NCBI GenBank assembly: GCA_016793185.1
Contig: JAEUIK010000098.1
Coordinates: forward strand, 1 to 6,688
Length of the DNA: 6,688 nt
DNA from: Planctomycetaceae bacterium
GTDB lineage: Bacteria > Planctomycetota > Planctomycetia > Pirellulales > JAEUIK01
Direction of reading: 5' to 3'
Each line of letters begins with the position of its first letter. Positions within the stretch are counted from its first letter, which is position 1. A program made the position numbers and the translations under genes. Positions 1 to 6,557 of this stretch are shown here, piece after piece. The notes below the pieces were generated by a model, which did not search any database, was not told where the DNA came from, and was given only the letters and a program-made list of their open reading frames with translations.

Positions 1-397
1 CGCAGGCCAGGATCGCCGCCGGAGCGTGCCAGTGGTCGGGCGTGGCGATGACCACGGCGTCGACGTCCTGGTCGTCGAGCACCCGCCGCAGATCGCGCCC
101 CGAGCGGGGTTGCTTGCCGCCGGCCGAGACAACCGCCTGCACGCCCTTGGCGGCCGCCTGGTCGTCGACGTCGCAGATCCAGATCACTTCGGCACCGGAC
201 TGTTTCGTGAAGGAGGTGGCCAACGCGGCGCCGCGGCCATTGGTCCCGATCACCGCCAGGCGGATTTTGTTGGCAGGCGTTTCGCTGGCGGCCGTCGGGC
301 TGGCCGCCGGTGTTTCCTGCGCCCGCGCCGAGAGTGCCGCGCCGGCGGCGAGCGCTCCCTGAGCGAGAAACGATCGACGCGAGAAAGCTGAAGCCAT
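1..397 (-). CDS. Gfo/Idh/MocA family oxidoreductase, Tat-exported, N-terminal part (runs off left edge)
   Basis: This is the first 132 codons of a probable NAD(P)-dependent oxidoreductase; the rest lies beyond the left edge. The start ATG (complement of 395-397) has a GGAG about 9 bases upstream. Residues 1-27 form a Tat-type signal: SRRSFLAQG at 6-14, an Ala/Leu-rich stretch, then ARAQ. An Ala/Pro/Thr-rich linker follows to about residue 43. The Rossmann fold begins at KIRLAVIG (44-51), with the dinucleotide-binding loop GTNGRG at 51-56. A strand ending in an acidic residue (ICDVDD, about 74-79) would bind the ribose. ATPDHWHA near 119-126 is a signature of this family. In planctomycetes such exported members are numerous and many act on sugars or sugar-derived compounds, but substrate-determining residues are outside the window. 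The gene lies 101 bases downstream of the redoxin/copper fusion gene on the same strand. Family assignment is secure; substrate is unknown. Confidence 0.9.
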   Translation of the reverse strand, partial: MASAFSRRSFLAQGALAAGAALSARAQETPAASPTAASETPANKIRLAVIGTNGRGAALATSFTKQSGAEVIWICDVDDQAAAKGVQAVVSAGGKQPRSGRDLRRVLDDQDVDAVVIATPDHWHAPAAILAC

Positions 398-450
398 GGC
401 GCGTTCTCCGGAGCGCCGCTGGCTGCGATGATCCCCGGGTGGAATTCCGG

Positions 451-487
451 CGGCGCCTGGCCTGATGATACGTCAGGCCCGGCGCCG
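451..487. repeat. Strong imperfect hairpin in the spacer between the fusion gene and the oxidoreductase gene
   Basis: The arms are 451-465 and 473-487. They pair as 7 bp (GGCCTGA/TCAGGCC), one T/C mismatch, then 7 bp (CGGCGCC/GGCGCCG), around a 7-base loop at 466-472. Neither strand has a T-run after the stem, so it is not a canonical intrinsic terminator. It begins 12 bases after the stop of the fusion gene. It could protect the 3' end of that transcript, weaken readthrough into the oxidoreductase gene, or act as a U-less terminator. The structure is read directly; the role is inference. Confidence 0.6.
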
Positions 488-498
488 GCCCAAATTCT

Positions 499-2346
499 TT
501 AGCGCGCGGCTTCGAGCCGGGCGGCGGCCGCCAAGGGAGCCCGGGGGGCAAAGTCGTTCTCCCCCGGCGGCTCGTCGGTCAGCGGGATGATGACGGTGTA
601 GAAGCCGAACATCATCTCTTCCCACGTCTGGTCGCCAAAGCGAACCTTCGAGTTGGGATCCGGGTTGTAGACGTTGTCTTCCGAATTGTCGTAGACCGCG
701 CGGCACCGCAGCACCGTTCCGGCGGGCAAGCGCTTGGGCTGACTGACGTCGTACCAGAGTTGCCAGTTGAAGTCGTACTGCGGAACGTCGAGCAGCACTT
801 CCTCGCGGCCATCCGGGTAGGTGACGTCGTAGCGGAAGGCCGTGCCGCGGACATGCATGTGCGGCATCATGCTCATCAGCCAGACATCCTTGCGGAGCTT
901 GTGGTCGGCGGTCACGGCAAAGTCCTTGGCGTGCGGCGGGATCTCGAACGAGACGTTTCCGCAGGTCCCCCCGCGGACTTCGAACTTCACTTCCCGCGGA
1001 TCGGCGAAGATCAGTCCCAGCGAGCTCAGGTCGGGCTGCTCGGTGCCGACGGCCGTGTAGTGCATCTGAAAGACGATCTTCGAGCCCGCCTTGATCTTCA
1101 AGGCGTAGCCCGGCGGATACATGCGGGGCTGCATGCCCGGCGCATAGCCGATCTGCGCGCCTTCGAGCATCCGGCGTCCATCCTCATCCGAAGCACCCGC
1201 CGGCTGGACAAAGCAAATGATATGGTGCACGACGGCGTAATTGCCCGGGCGGGCCTCGAAGCCGCGGATCCACTTATCCTCGGTGAAGCCCGGATCGACG
1301 GTGAAGTACTGGTACTCGACCGTGCCTTCGGCCTGGACGACGTAAGGCTTGTCGGCCATCGGCAGCACGACGTCGGGCGTCGGAATGCCCCACCCCTCGG
1401 CAAAGTTGGCGGCCGGCGGCAGATCCCGGCGATCTCCCTCGGGACAGCCGTTCTCGACCCATTGCGAGAGCAGGTCTTTCTCGTCCTTGGTCAGGCTGGC
1501 ATCGTTGCTGAACGAGCCGTGTTCGGGATTGGCGTGCCAGGGGGGCATGCGGTTGGCGTTGACCACTTCGCGCATCATCTCGCCCCAACCGAGCACTTCG
1601 TCGTAAGTCGTGAGCGGCATCGGGCCGATTTGCCCCGCGCGATGGCACTGCACGCAGCGGTTGTTGAGGAGCCGCGCGATCTGATTCGAGTAGGTGATAT
1701 CGCCGTGCGGCTCGACCTTGGGCACCCGCCCGATCAAGCAGCCCGGCGCTTCGGTGCGGGCGACAGCCACTTCGCGCCCCGCCAGCAGATCGTCGATGGC
1801 CGCAACCAGATCGCGGCGCGTGATCCCTTTCTTGGCGTAGCCGACGCCGGTCGAGAAACCGTATTGATCGTCAACCCGGCCGCGGTAGCGGATCGCGCGA
1901 TTCGCGTCCAGGACAAACAGCTCGGGCGTGCGCTCGGCGGCGAACTGATCGGCCACGCGGTTGTCGGGGTCCTTGAGGATCGGAAAGGTCAAGCCGAGCT
2001 GCTGGGCCTGGGCGGCGATCTTCGTCGGCGCGTCCTGGCGATTGCTGTTGATGCCGATGAACGTCACTCCCTGCGCGCGGTATTCATTCGCCAGCTCTTC
2101 GAGCCGCCCCGCGTAGAGTTTGACGAGCGGACAATCGGTGCCGAGGAACGCCACGACGACCAGCTTGCTCGTGGCGGCATCTTTCTCGAGCGACCAGGTC
2201 TTGCCGCGATAGTCGCGCAGCTCGAAGTTCGCCAGCCGCGACTCCTGGGCGCCGGCAACGCGCTCGGCAGCACGCGCTTGCCCGGCTAGAAGCATGCTCC
2301 ACGCGCCGCACATGATCAGGGGGATACCAATCCAGTTCCGTCGCAT
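499..2346 (-). CDS. Exported redoxin / cytochrome c / copper type II monooxygenase-like fusion protein
   Basis: This 615-residue protein has three modules. Residues 1-26 are a signal peptide (MRRNWIG.., hydrophobic core, ARA/A cleavage site), placing it outside the cytoplasmic membrane. Residues about 35-195 form a thioredoxin-like redoxin domain with one cysteine (C72 in TDCPLVKLY) and no CxxC; a further cysteine lies in the linker (C203, PGCLIG). Residues about 218-305 carry a c-type haem site, CVQCH at 231-235, with MPPWHA (267-272) offering a possible axial Met. Residues about 325-590 resemble the PHM/dopamine beta-monooxygenase core. Candidate ligands are all present: H374-H375 and H429 for one copper, H496 and H498 (HMH) plus M578 or M579 for the other. 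The start at 2346 is chosen because AGGA lies 6 bases upstream and a signal peptide follows directly; an upstream in-frame start at 2613 would precede the terminator hairpin. A redox or hydroxylating role on an unknown substrate is inferred. Confidence 0.88.
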   Translation of the reverse strand: MRRNWIGIPLIMCGAWSMLLAGQARAAERVAGAQESRLANFELRDYRGKTWSLEKDAATSKLVVVAFLGTDCPLVKLYAGRLEELANEYRAQGVTFIGINSNRQDAPTKIAAQAQQLGLTFPILKDPDNRVADQFAAERTPELFVLDANRAIRYRGRVDDQYGFSTGVGYAKKGITRRDLVAAIDDLLAGREVAVARTEAPGCLIGRVPKVEPHGDITYSNQIARLLNNRCVQCHRAGQIGPMPLTTYDEVLGWGEMMREVVNANRMPPWHANPEHGSFSNDASLTKDEKDLLSQWVENGCPEGDRRDLPPAANFAEGWGIPTPDVVLPMADKPYVVQAEGTVEYQYFTVDPGFTEDKWIRGFEARPGNYAVVHHIICFVQPAGASDEDGRRMLEGAQIGYAPGMQPRMYPPGYALKIKAGSKIVFQMHYTAVGTEQPDLSSLGLIFADPREVKFEVRGGTCGNVSFEIPPHAKDFAVTADHKLRKDVWLMSMMPHMHVRGTAFRYDVTYPDGREEVLLDVPQYDFNWQLWYDVSQPKRLPAGTVLRCRAVYDNSEDNVYNPDPNSKVRFGDQTWEEMMFGFYTVIIPLTDEPPGENDFAPRAPLAAAARLEAAR

Positions 2347-2555
2347 GGGTCTTCCTCGCTCGGGCAATCGCAGGTTTGACGGTTGGGAAATCTGTGCGCA
2401 CCACGCAGGTGTGATTGTCGCGATCCGGCAGCCAGGGGACGCGCCGAATCGTCGGTTCATACCCGCGCCGAATACTGTTCGTTTCGTCGTCTCAGGCGGG
2501 ATCTTGAAATGAATTTGCAGTGTCGTCGCGAACGTGACGAAACCGCACGGCGACG

Positions 2556-2605
2556 AAAATAAAGCCGCGCGCGAGGTCGTGCTCTTTCGCACGCTCGCGC
2601 GCGGC
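2556..2605 (-). terminator. Intrinsic (Rho-independent) terminator, minus strand
   Basis: Arms 2564-2575 and 2594-2605 pair perfectly over 12 bp (GCCGCGCGCGAG with CTCGCGCGCGGC). After a 2-base bulge (2576-2577) a further 5 bp (2578-2582 with 2589-2593) close a 6-base loop. Read on the minus strand, the stem is followed at once by TTTATTTT (complement of 2556-2563). The plus direction has no T-run after the stem, so it works one way. It lies 171 bases past the DUF1501 stop and 209 bases before the fusion-gene ATG, and so should end the DUF1501 transcript and insulate the fusion gene. Confidence 0.85.
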
Positions 2606-2671
2606 CGTGTCACAACTCGTGGGCAAAGGCAGCCTCGCCGGGCGCGAGTGCTCTGTCACACCGTCTTTGTG

Positions 2672-2744
2672 GGTGCCACTGGCTTTGCCAGTGGGAACAT
2701 CGGGTCGGGGAAGAACGAAGAGCGCTGGCAGAGCCAGTGCCACC
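2672..2744. repeat. Inverted pair of small hairpins (REP-like planctomycete intergenic repeat)
   Basis: Two 23-base arms, 2672-2694 and 2722-2744, are reverse complements of each other at 19 of 23 positions, with 27 bases between them. Each arm is also a hairpin by itself: 2677-2693 (CACTGGC, loop TTT, GCCAGTG) and 2723-2739 (CGCTGGC, loop AGA, GCCAGTG, with one G.T pair). The element sits 33 bases past the DUF1501 stop. This palindrome-flanked arrangement resembles REP/BIME elements, and from memory similar 'GGTGCCACTGGC' units recur in planctomycete genomes. Copy number cannot be judged from one copy. Confidence 0.6.
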
Positions 2745-2776
2745 GCAGGGGAGTCACTTGAGGGGGTGACGATGCG

Positions 2777-4177
2777 CTAGCTCAGGATCTCGTGCAGCAC
2801 TTCGCCGCGCGCGATCGGTAGCGGGCGACCGACGCGATCGTGGATCTCGGTGGCGGGCGGAATGCCGAGCGCGTGGAAGAGGGTCGCCAGGAGATCGGGC
2901 GGCATCACCCGCCCCGACTTGGGCGCGCCCCCCAGGGCGTCGCTCGAGCCATGGACGTGTCCGCCGCGGATGCCGCCGCCGGCCAGTGCCAGCGAGAAGA
3001 CGTTTCCCCAGTGATCGCGCCCCCCCGCCGCGTTGATGCGCGGGCTGCGGCCGAACTCCGACAGCACCAGCACCAGCGTTTCGTCGAGCAGGCCGCGCTG
3101 GGTGAGATCCTCGACTAGCGCCGAGAAAGCCATGTCGAACGGCTCGGCCAGGACCGTCTTCAAGCGCTTGGCTTCGCCGACGTGCGAGTCCCAGCAGGGA
3201 GCATCCGACGGCTCGTCAGGACTGCGGAACCAGTTGACCTGCACGAGTCCGACGCCCGCCTCGACCAGCCGTCGCGCCAAGAGCACGCTCTGGCCGAATT
3301 GCGAGCGTCCGTAACGATCGCGCACCTGCTCGGTCTCGGCATCGAGTCGAAACGCTTCGCGCGAGGCGCGCGACGTCAGCAGGTCGAACGCCTGCTGCGT
3401 GGCCCCGTCGTACTGGACGAGGCCACCCCGATCGGCTTCCTGGCGCCAGGCATCGAACTGCGTGAGCAGCTCGCGCCGCTGCGCGAGTCGCTCGAGCGGC
3501 AGCTCGCCCGGCAGCGAGAACTCGGGAATCTGAAAATCGGGCGAGCCGGGGTGACAGCGAAACAGCCAGGGGTCGTTCGCGCGTCCGAGGAAGCCGGCGT
3601 CCTGACCCGGCCAGATGGAGCCGTCGGTGTTCCAGACATGATGCGGCAATCGCACCGCGCTGGGCATGCTGTTGCTCCCCGGCCGGAGCTTGCGGACTAT
3701 CGAGCCGAAGTTCGGCCAGTCGTTGGGCGCGCCAGGATTGACGTTCTCGGCGTTCATCGGCTGATGGGGCACGCCGGTGAACATGTAGTAACCGCTCGAC
3801 GAGTGGGCGTTGTCGCCGGTATGCACCGCCCGCAGCAGACAAAGCCGGTCGGCCAGCTGCGCCGAACGGGGGAGCAACTCGCAAATCTGCATGCCGGGCA
3901 CGTTGGTCGCAATCGGACCGAACTCACCCCGGACTTCGGCCGGAGTGTCGGGCTTGGGATCCCACGTCGAGTGCTGCGGCGGTCCGCCCAACAGGAAGAG
4001 GACGATGCAATGCTTGGCGCGGCCGCTCGAGGGAGTGACGACCGGAGTGGCCAGTGTGCGACCGCGGGTCAGATCGGCCAGCGAAAGTCCCAGCGCTCCG
4101 ATACCGCCGATCCGCAGGACCTCGCGCCGTGTCAGGCGATCGCACAACCGCGACGGCAAGCCGGTCACATGCAACAT
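2777..4177 (-). CDS. DUF1501 domain-containing protein, Tat-exported
   Basis: The 466-residue product is a typical full-length DUF1501 protein, a family related to the alkaline phosphatase/sulfatase fold and abundant in planctomycetes, where its function is not established. A Tat-like signal spans residues about 14-40: LTRREVLRIGG, a hydrophobic stretch GIGALGLSLADL. Family motifs follow in order: LLGGPPQHSTWDPKP at 62-76, HTGDNAHSSSGYYMFTG at 119-135 (H125 conserved), CWDSH at 328-332, SEFGRSP at 373-379 and GRDHW at 386-390. The ATG at 4177 is preferred over an in-frame start at 4387: it puts the twin-arginine motif near the N-terminus, and the likely -10 box (4223-4228) lies upstream of it. 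Ribosome binding is weak (GGGA about 9 bases upstream). DUF1501 genes often pair with DUF1549/DUF1553 cytochrome genes; none is adjacent here. A terminator at 2556-2605 closes the unit. Confidence 0.92.
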   Translation of the reverse strand: MLHVTGLPSRLCDRLTRREVLRIGGIGALGLSLADLTRGRTLATPVVTPSSGRAKHCIVLFLLGGPPQHSTWDPKPDTPAEVRGEFGPIATNVPGMQICELLPRSAQLADRLCLLRAVHTGDNAHSSSGYYMFTGVPHQPMNAENVNPGAPNDWPNFGSIVRKLRPGSNSMPSAVRLPHHVWNTDGSIWPGQDAGFLGRANDPWLFRCHPGSPDFQIPEFSLPGELPLERLAQRRELLTQFDAWRQEADRGGLVQYDGATQQAFDLLTSRASREAFRLDAETEQVRDRYGRSQFGQSVLLARRLVEAGVGLVQVNWFRSPDEPSDAPCWDSHVGEAKRLKTVLAEPFDMAFSALVEDLTQRGLLDETLVLVLSEFGRSPRINAAGGRDHWGNVFSLALAGGGIRGGHVHGSSDALGGAPKSGRVMPPDLLATLFHALGIPPATEIHDRVGRPLPIARGEVLHEILS

Positions 4178-4222
4178 GGGAGTCGTTCCCAGGATCGGGA
4201 TGGCATTCGAACCGCGTGGGGC

Positions 4223-4251
4223 ATTATCACTCTCGAGACGGGGATTCGCCA
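4223..4251 (-). promoter_or_regulatory. Predicted sigma70-type promoter for the DUF1501 gene
   Basis: On the minus strand, GATAAT (complement of 4223-4228) matches the -10 consensus at 5 of 6 positions. With a 17-base spacer it is preceded by TGGCGA (complement of 4246-4251), a 3 of 6 match to -35. Transcription would begin near 4216, giving a leader of about 40 bases before the ATG at 4177. The -10 box is good and the -35 weak; this is a by-eye prediction. Confidence 0.4.
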
Positions 4252-4363
4252 GCGGAATTCCGTTTACCCCCCGGACGGCCGAACTGCCTGCGACGAGCCC
4301 GCCGGATCCGCCAACCGGGTCGGCGCGACCCGGGGACCGGTCCAGCGGCAGGCCGGCGATCGC

Positions 4364-4392
4364 TTGACCTTGCCGAGGCGTCCGCATCTACT
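4364..4392 (+). promoter_or_regulatory. Predicted sigma70-type promoter for the histidine kinase gene
   Basis: TTGACC (4364-4369) matches the -35 consensus at 5 of 6 positions. Exactly 17 bases later TCTACT (4387-4392) matches the -10 at 4 of 6. Transcription would start near 4399. That is downstream of the TTG codon at 4392, so if correct it rules out that codon as the kinase start and leaves a leader of about 83 bases to the GTG at 4482. Confidence 0.4.
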
Positions 4393-4481
4393 TGAATTAC
4401 CCCCCTGATGCGACCCCTGCTGCGGCACTTCGGTCGGTGTGCGTCGAATTCTGGCCCCTCGACAGACGCTCGGAGCCGTCG

Positions 4482-6557
4482 GTGTCCCTCGATCCCCACG
4501 CGATCAATCTCGAACGGTACGTCGAGATCGGCGAATTGATTTCCCGCGACGCCGAGTTGCTGACCGACCGCTGGTCGCAGCGCGCGCGGCAGGAGCAGCC
4601 GACCGCTCAAGATGCGCACCATGCCGAACTGCGCGACGAGCTGCCGTCGTTTCTCCGCGCCCTGGGGACTGCCCTGGGCGAGTCCGAGGGACGCGTGCCG
4701 AGCCGCCATCGCTTGCTGGCCGTCGAGCATGGCGAGCAGCGCTGGGAAAGCGGCTGGCGCCTCGGCGAACTGGTGCGCGACTACCAGATCCTCCGCCTCG
4801 TGCTCTTGGATCATCTGGATCAGGAGCTCGATCGTCCGTTGTCGGTGCGTGAGGTGATGGCCATCGGGCTGGGCCTCGACGAGGCGATCGGCGCCGCGGT
4901 CGTGACCTACGTCGCCTACCAGTCGAGCCGCCTGCGCGATGCCGACGAGCGGATCGCCTCGGTCGTCGACCATGCGCTGAGCGGGATCCTCTCGCTCGAC
5001 GAGCGCGGCCGGATTGAAACCTGCAACCCGGCGGCCGAGCGGATCTTCGGCTACGCGGCCGACGCCCTGGTGGGGCAACACGCGGCCACGCTCTTTCCCG
5101 AGCTCGAGCCCGCCGCGCAAGGCGACCAGCTTGAGCACTGGCTGCTGGCGACCGGCCCGGCGGATGGCCGCCCGCGCGAGCGCGACATCGCGGGACGGCG
5201 TCGCGACGGCACCCGCTTTCCGCTCGACCTGGCGGCCAGCCTCTTCCATCGCGCGGGGCGGCGGTATTTCACGATGATCGTGCGCGACATCACCGAGCGG
5301 AAACAGAGCGAGCGCGCCCTGAGCGAGTACGCCCAAGCGCTCGAAGCGTCGAATCGGGCGCTGGCGGCGGCCAAGCTCGAGGCCGAAGCGGCCAGCCGCT
5401 TCAAGAGCGAGTTCCTGGCCAGCATGAGCCACGAGATTCGCACGCCGATGACGGCCATCCTCGGTTTCTCCGAGGTGCTGGCGAGCGTCCTGGCCGATCC
5501 CGAGCAAGTTGAGATCGCTCACACCATCAAACGCAACGGCGAACACCTGGTGCGCATCGTCAACGACATTCTCGATCTGGCCAAGATCGAGGCGGGCAAA
5601 GTCGCGGTGGCGACCGAACCGTGCGACGTCCGCGAGCTGGTGCGCGAGGTTCACGCTTCGCTGGCGCCCGGCGCCGAGAAGCAAGGGGTCGGGTTCGAGG
5701 TCGAGTGCGCGGCCGAGGTGCCCGAACGCGTGCGCTGCGACACCACCCGGCTCCGGCAGATCCTCTTCAATCTGGTCGGCAACGCGATCAAGTTCACGCC
5801 GCGGGGAGAAGTGCGGCTGGCGGTGTCCGCGCCGGAGCGGGCCGCGGGAGCGCGGCTGGAGTTCCAGGTTACCGATACGGGCATTGGCATGACGCCCGAG
5901 CAGTTGAGCCAACTGTTCGAACCGGTCGCCCAAGTCCATCGCTCGGCGGATCGCCGCGAGCCCGGAACCGGCTTGGGGCTGACGATCAGCCAGCGGCTCG
6001 CGCGGCTGCTGGGAGGCGAGATCACCGTCGCCAGCCAGGCGCAGCACGGGAGCACCTTCGTGCTGAGCTTGCCGCTGCTGCGCGACGACGGGCCGGCGCC
6101 GCCCCCGGCCGCGCAAGATTCTGAGGTTGTCGAGGCGCAACCCGTGGTCCTCCGCTGTCGGGTGCTCCTGGCCGAGGATGGGCGCGACAGTCAACTGTTG
6201 ATCTCGCGGCTACTGACGGCCGCCGGCGCGGCGCTCGAGATCGTCGAGGATGGCGAACAGGCCCTGGCGAAGATCGCCGCCGCGGAAACCAACCAGACGC
6301 CGTTCGACGTCGTGCTCATGGACATGCAGATGCCGGTGCTCGACGGCAGCGCCGCCACGCGGCGATTGCGGGCGCGGGGTTGCCGGCTGCCGATCATCGC
6401 GCTCACGGCCAGCGCCATGAAAGGGGATCGCGAACAGTGCCTGGCGCTGGGGTGCAGCGACTACCTCACCAAGCCGATCGACCGCGCGCAGCTGCTGGCA
6501 ACCGTCGCACGCTGGACGACGTCGGCGTCGGCCGGCTCGGCGCCGTCTACCGAATAG
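4482..6557 (+). CDS. Cytosolic hybrid sensor histidine kinase (RsbRD_N-like, PAS, HisKA, HATPase, receiver)
   Basis: Counting from the GTG at 4482 the protein has 691 residues and no signal peptide or membrane span, so it should sense a cytosolic cue. Residues about 8-150 resemble the RsbRD N-terminal helical domain (LLTDRWSQRAR at 26-36; the DYQILR helix at 100-105). A PAS domain (about 158-270) ends in the usual DITERK, followed by an Ala/Glu-rich coiled coil. HisKA has SHEIRTP with phospho-acceptor H317. The ATPase domain has its N-box (N434), DTGIGM (465-470) and GTGLGL (495-500). The receiver (about 558-680) keeps E565/D566, phospho-acceptor D614 (LMDMQMP), T642 and K664. All catalytic residues are present, so it should be active. 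No HPt or DNA-binding domain follows; a separate phosphotransfer partner is inferred. GTG 4482 has GGAG 7 bases upstream; in-frame alternatives are TTG 4392 (721 residues) and GTG 4437. Confidence 0.92.
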   Translation: MSLDPHAINLERYVEIGELISRDAELLTDRWSQRARQEQPTAQDAHHAELRDELPSFLRALGTALGESEGRVPSRHRLLAVEHGEQRWESGWRLGELVRDYQILRLVLLDHLDQELDRPLSVREVMAIGLGLDEAIGAAVVTYVAYQSSRLRDADERIASVVDHALSGILSLDERGRIETCNPAAERIFGYAADALVGQHAATLFPELEPAAQGDQLEHWLLATGPADGRPRERDIAGRRRDGTRFPLDLAASLFHRAGRRYFTMIVRDITERKQSERALSEYAQALEASNRALAAAKLEAEAASRFKSEFLASMSHEIRTPMTAILGFSEVLASVLADPEQVEIAHTIKRNGEHLVRIVNDILDLAKIEAGKVAVATEPCDVRELVREVHASLAPGAEKQGVGFEVECAAEVPERVRCDTTRLRQILFNLVGNAIKFTPRGEVRLAVSAPERAAGARLEFQVTDTGIGMTPEQLSQLFEPVAQVHRSADRREPGTGLGLTISQRLARLLGGEITVASQAQHGSTFVLSLPLLRDDGPAPPPAAQDSEVVEAQPVVLRCRVLLAEDGRDSQLLISRLLTAAGAALEIVEDGEQALAKIAAAETNQTPFDVVLMDMQMPVLDGSAATRRLRARGCRLPIIALTASAMKGDREQCLALGCSDYLTKPIDRAQLLATVARWTTSASAGSAPSTE

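Larger units (their letters stand above)
2347..2776. other. 430-base intergenic region: terminator plus paired hairpins
   Basis: This gap lies between the DUF1501 stop and the fusion-gene start. It holds a minus-strand intrinsic terminator (2556-2605) and a pair of related hairpins (2672-2744). I looked for a promoter of the fusion gene on the minus strand in 2347-2555 and found no convincing -35/-10 pair. The short open frames here have no recognisable protein features. Confidence 0.6.
4178..4481. other. Divergent intergenic region of 304 bases
   Basis: This region separates the DUF1501 gene (minus) from the kinase gene (plus). It contains the two predicted promoters, whose -35 boxes lie about 112 bases apart, facing outward. 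I see no clear operator palindrome, riboswitch or small gene. Its exact right border depends on which kinase start is used (4392, 4437 or 4482). Confidence 0.5.

Noticed and set aside
26..391. Plus-strand open frames at the left end
   Set aside because: They overlap the Gfo/Idh/MocA gene on the other strand, which has a Tat signal, a GTNGRG loop and ATPDHWHA.
451..487. Intrinsic terminator for the fusion gene
   Set aside because: The stem is strong, but no T-run follows on the minus strand, so it is listed as a hairpin of unknown role.
760..2289. Plus-strand open frame of 509 codons opposite the fusion gene
   Set aside because: It is antisense to a gene with clear redoxin, haem and copper motifs. 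Its own translation is rich in Arg/Ala/Gly/His/Asp with no domain pattern, as expected for an antisense frame in GC-rich DNA.
2347..2613. N-terminal extension of the fusion protein to a start at 2613
   Set aside because: The extension would bury the signal peptide 89 residues inside, lacks protein-like features and would run through the terminator hairpin. The ATG at 2346 has a good ribosome binding site.
2534..2761. Plus-strand open frame of 75 codons in the 430-base gap
   Set aside because: It consists of the terminator hairpin and the paired repeat hairpins read as protein, with no ribosome binding site or recognisable features.
4178..4387. N-terminal extension of the DUF1501 protein to a start at 4387
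   Set aside because: It would move the twin-arginine motif about 70 residues inward and span the likely promoter; DUF1501 proteins normally carry the motif near the N-terminus.
3182..4408. Plus-strand open frame of 408 codons opposite DUF1501
   Set aside because: Antisense shadow of a gene with well-preserved family motifs; no recognisable fold or signal in its translation.
4227..6194. Minus-strand open frame of 655 codons opposite the kinase
   Set aside because: Although long, it is composition-driven: low complexity and no motifs, while the plus strand carries an intact histidine kinase throughout. It would also cross the divergent promoter region.
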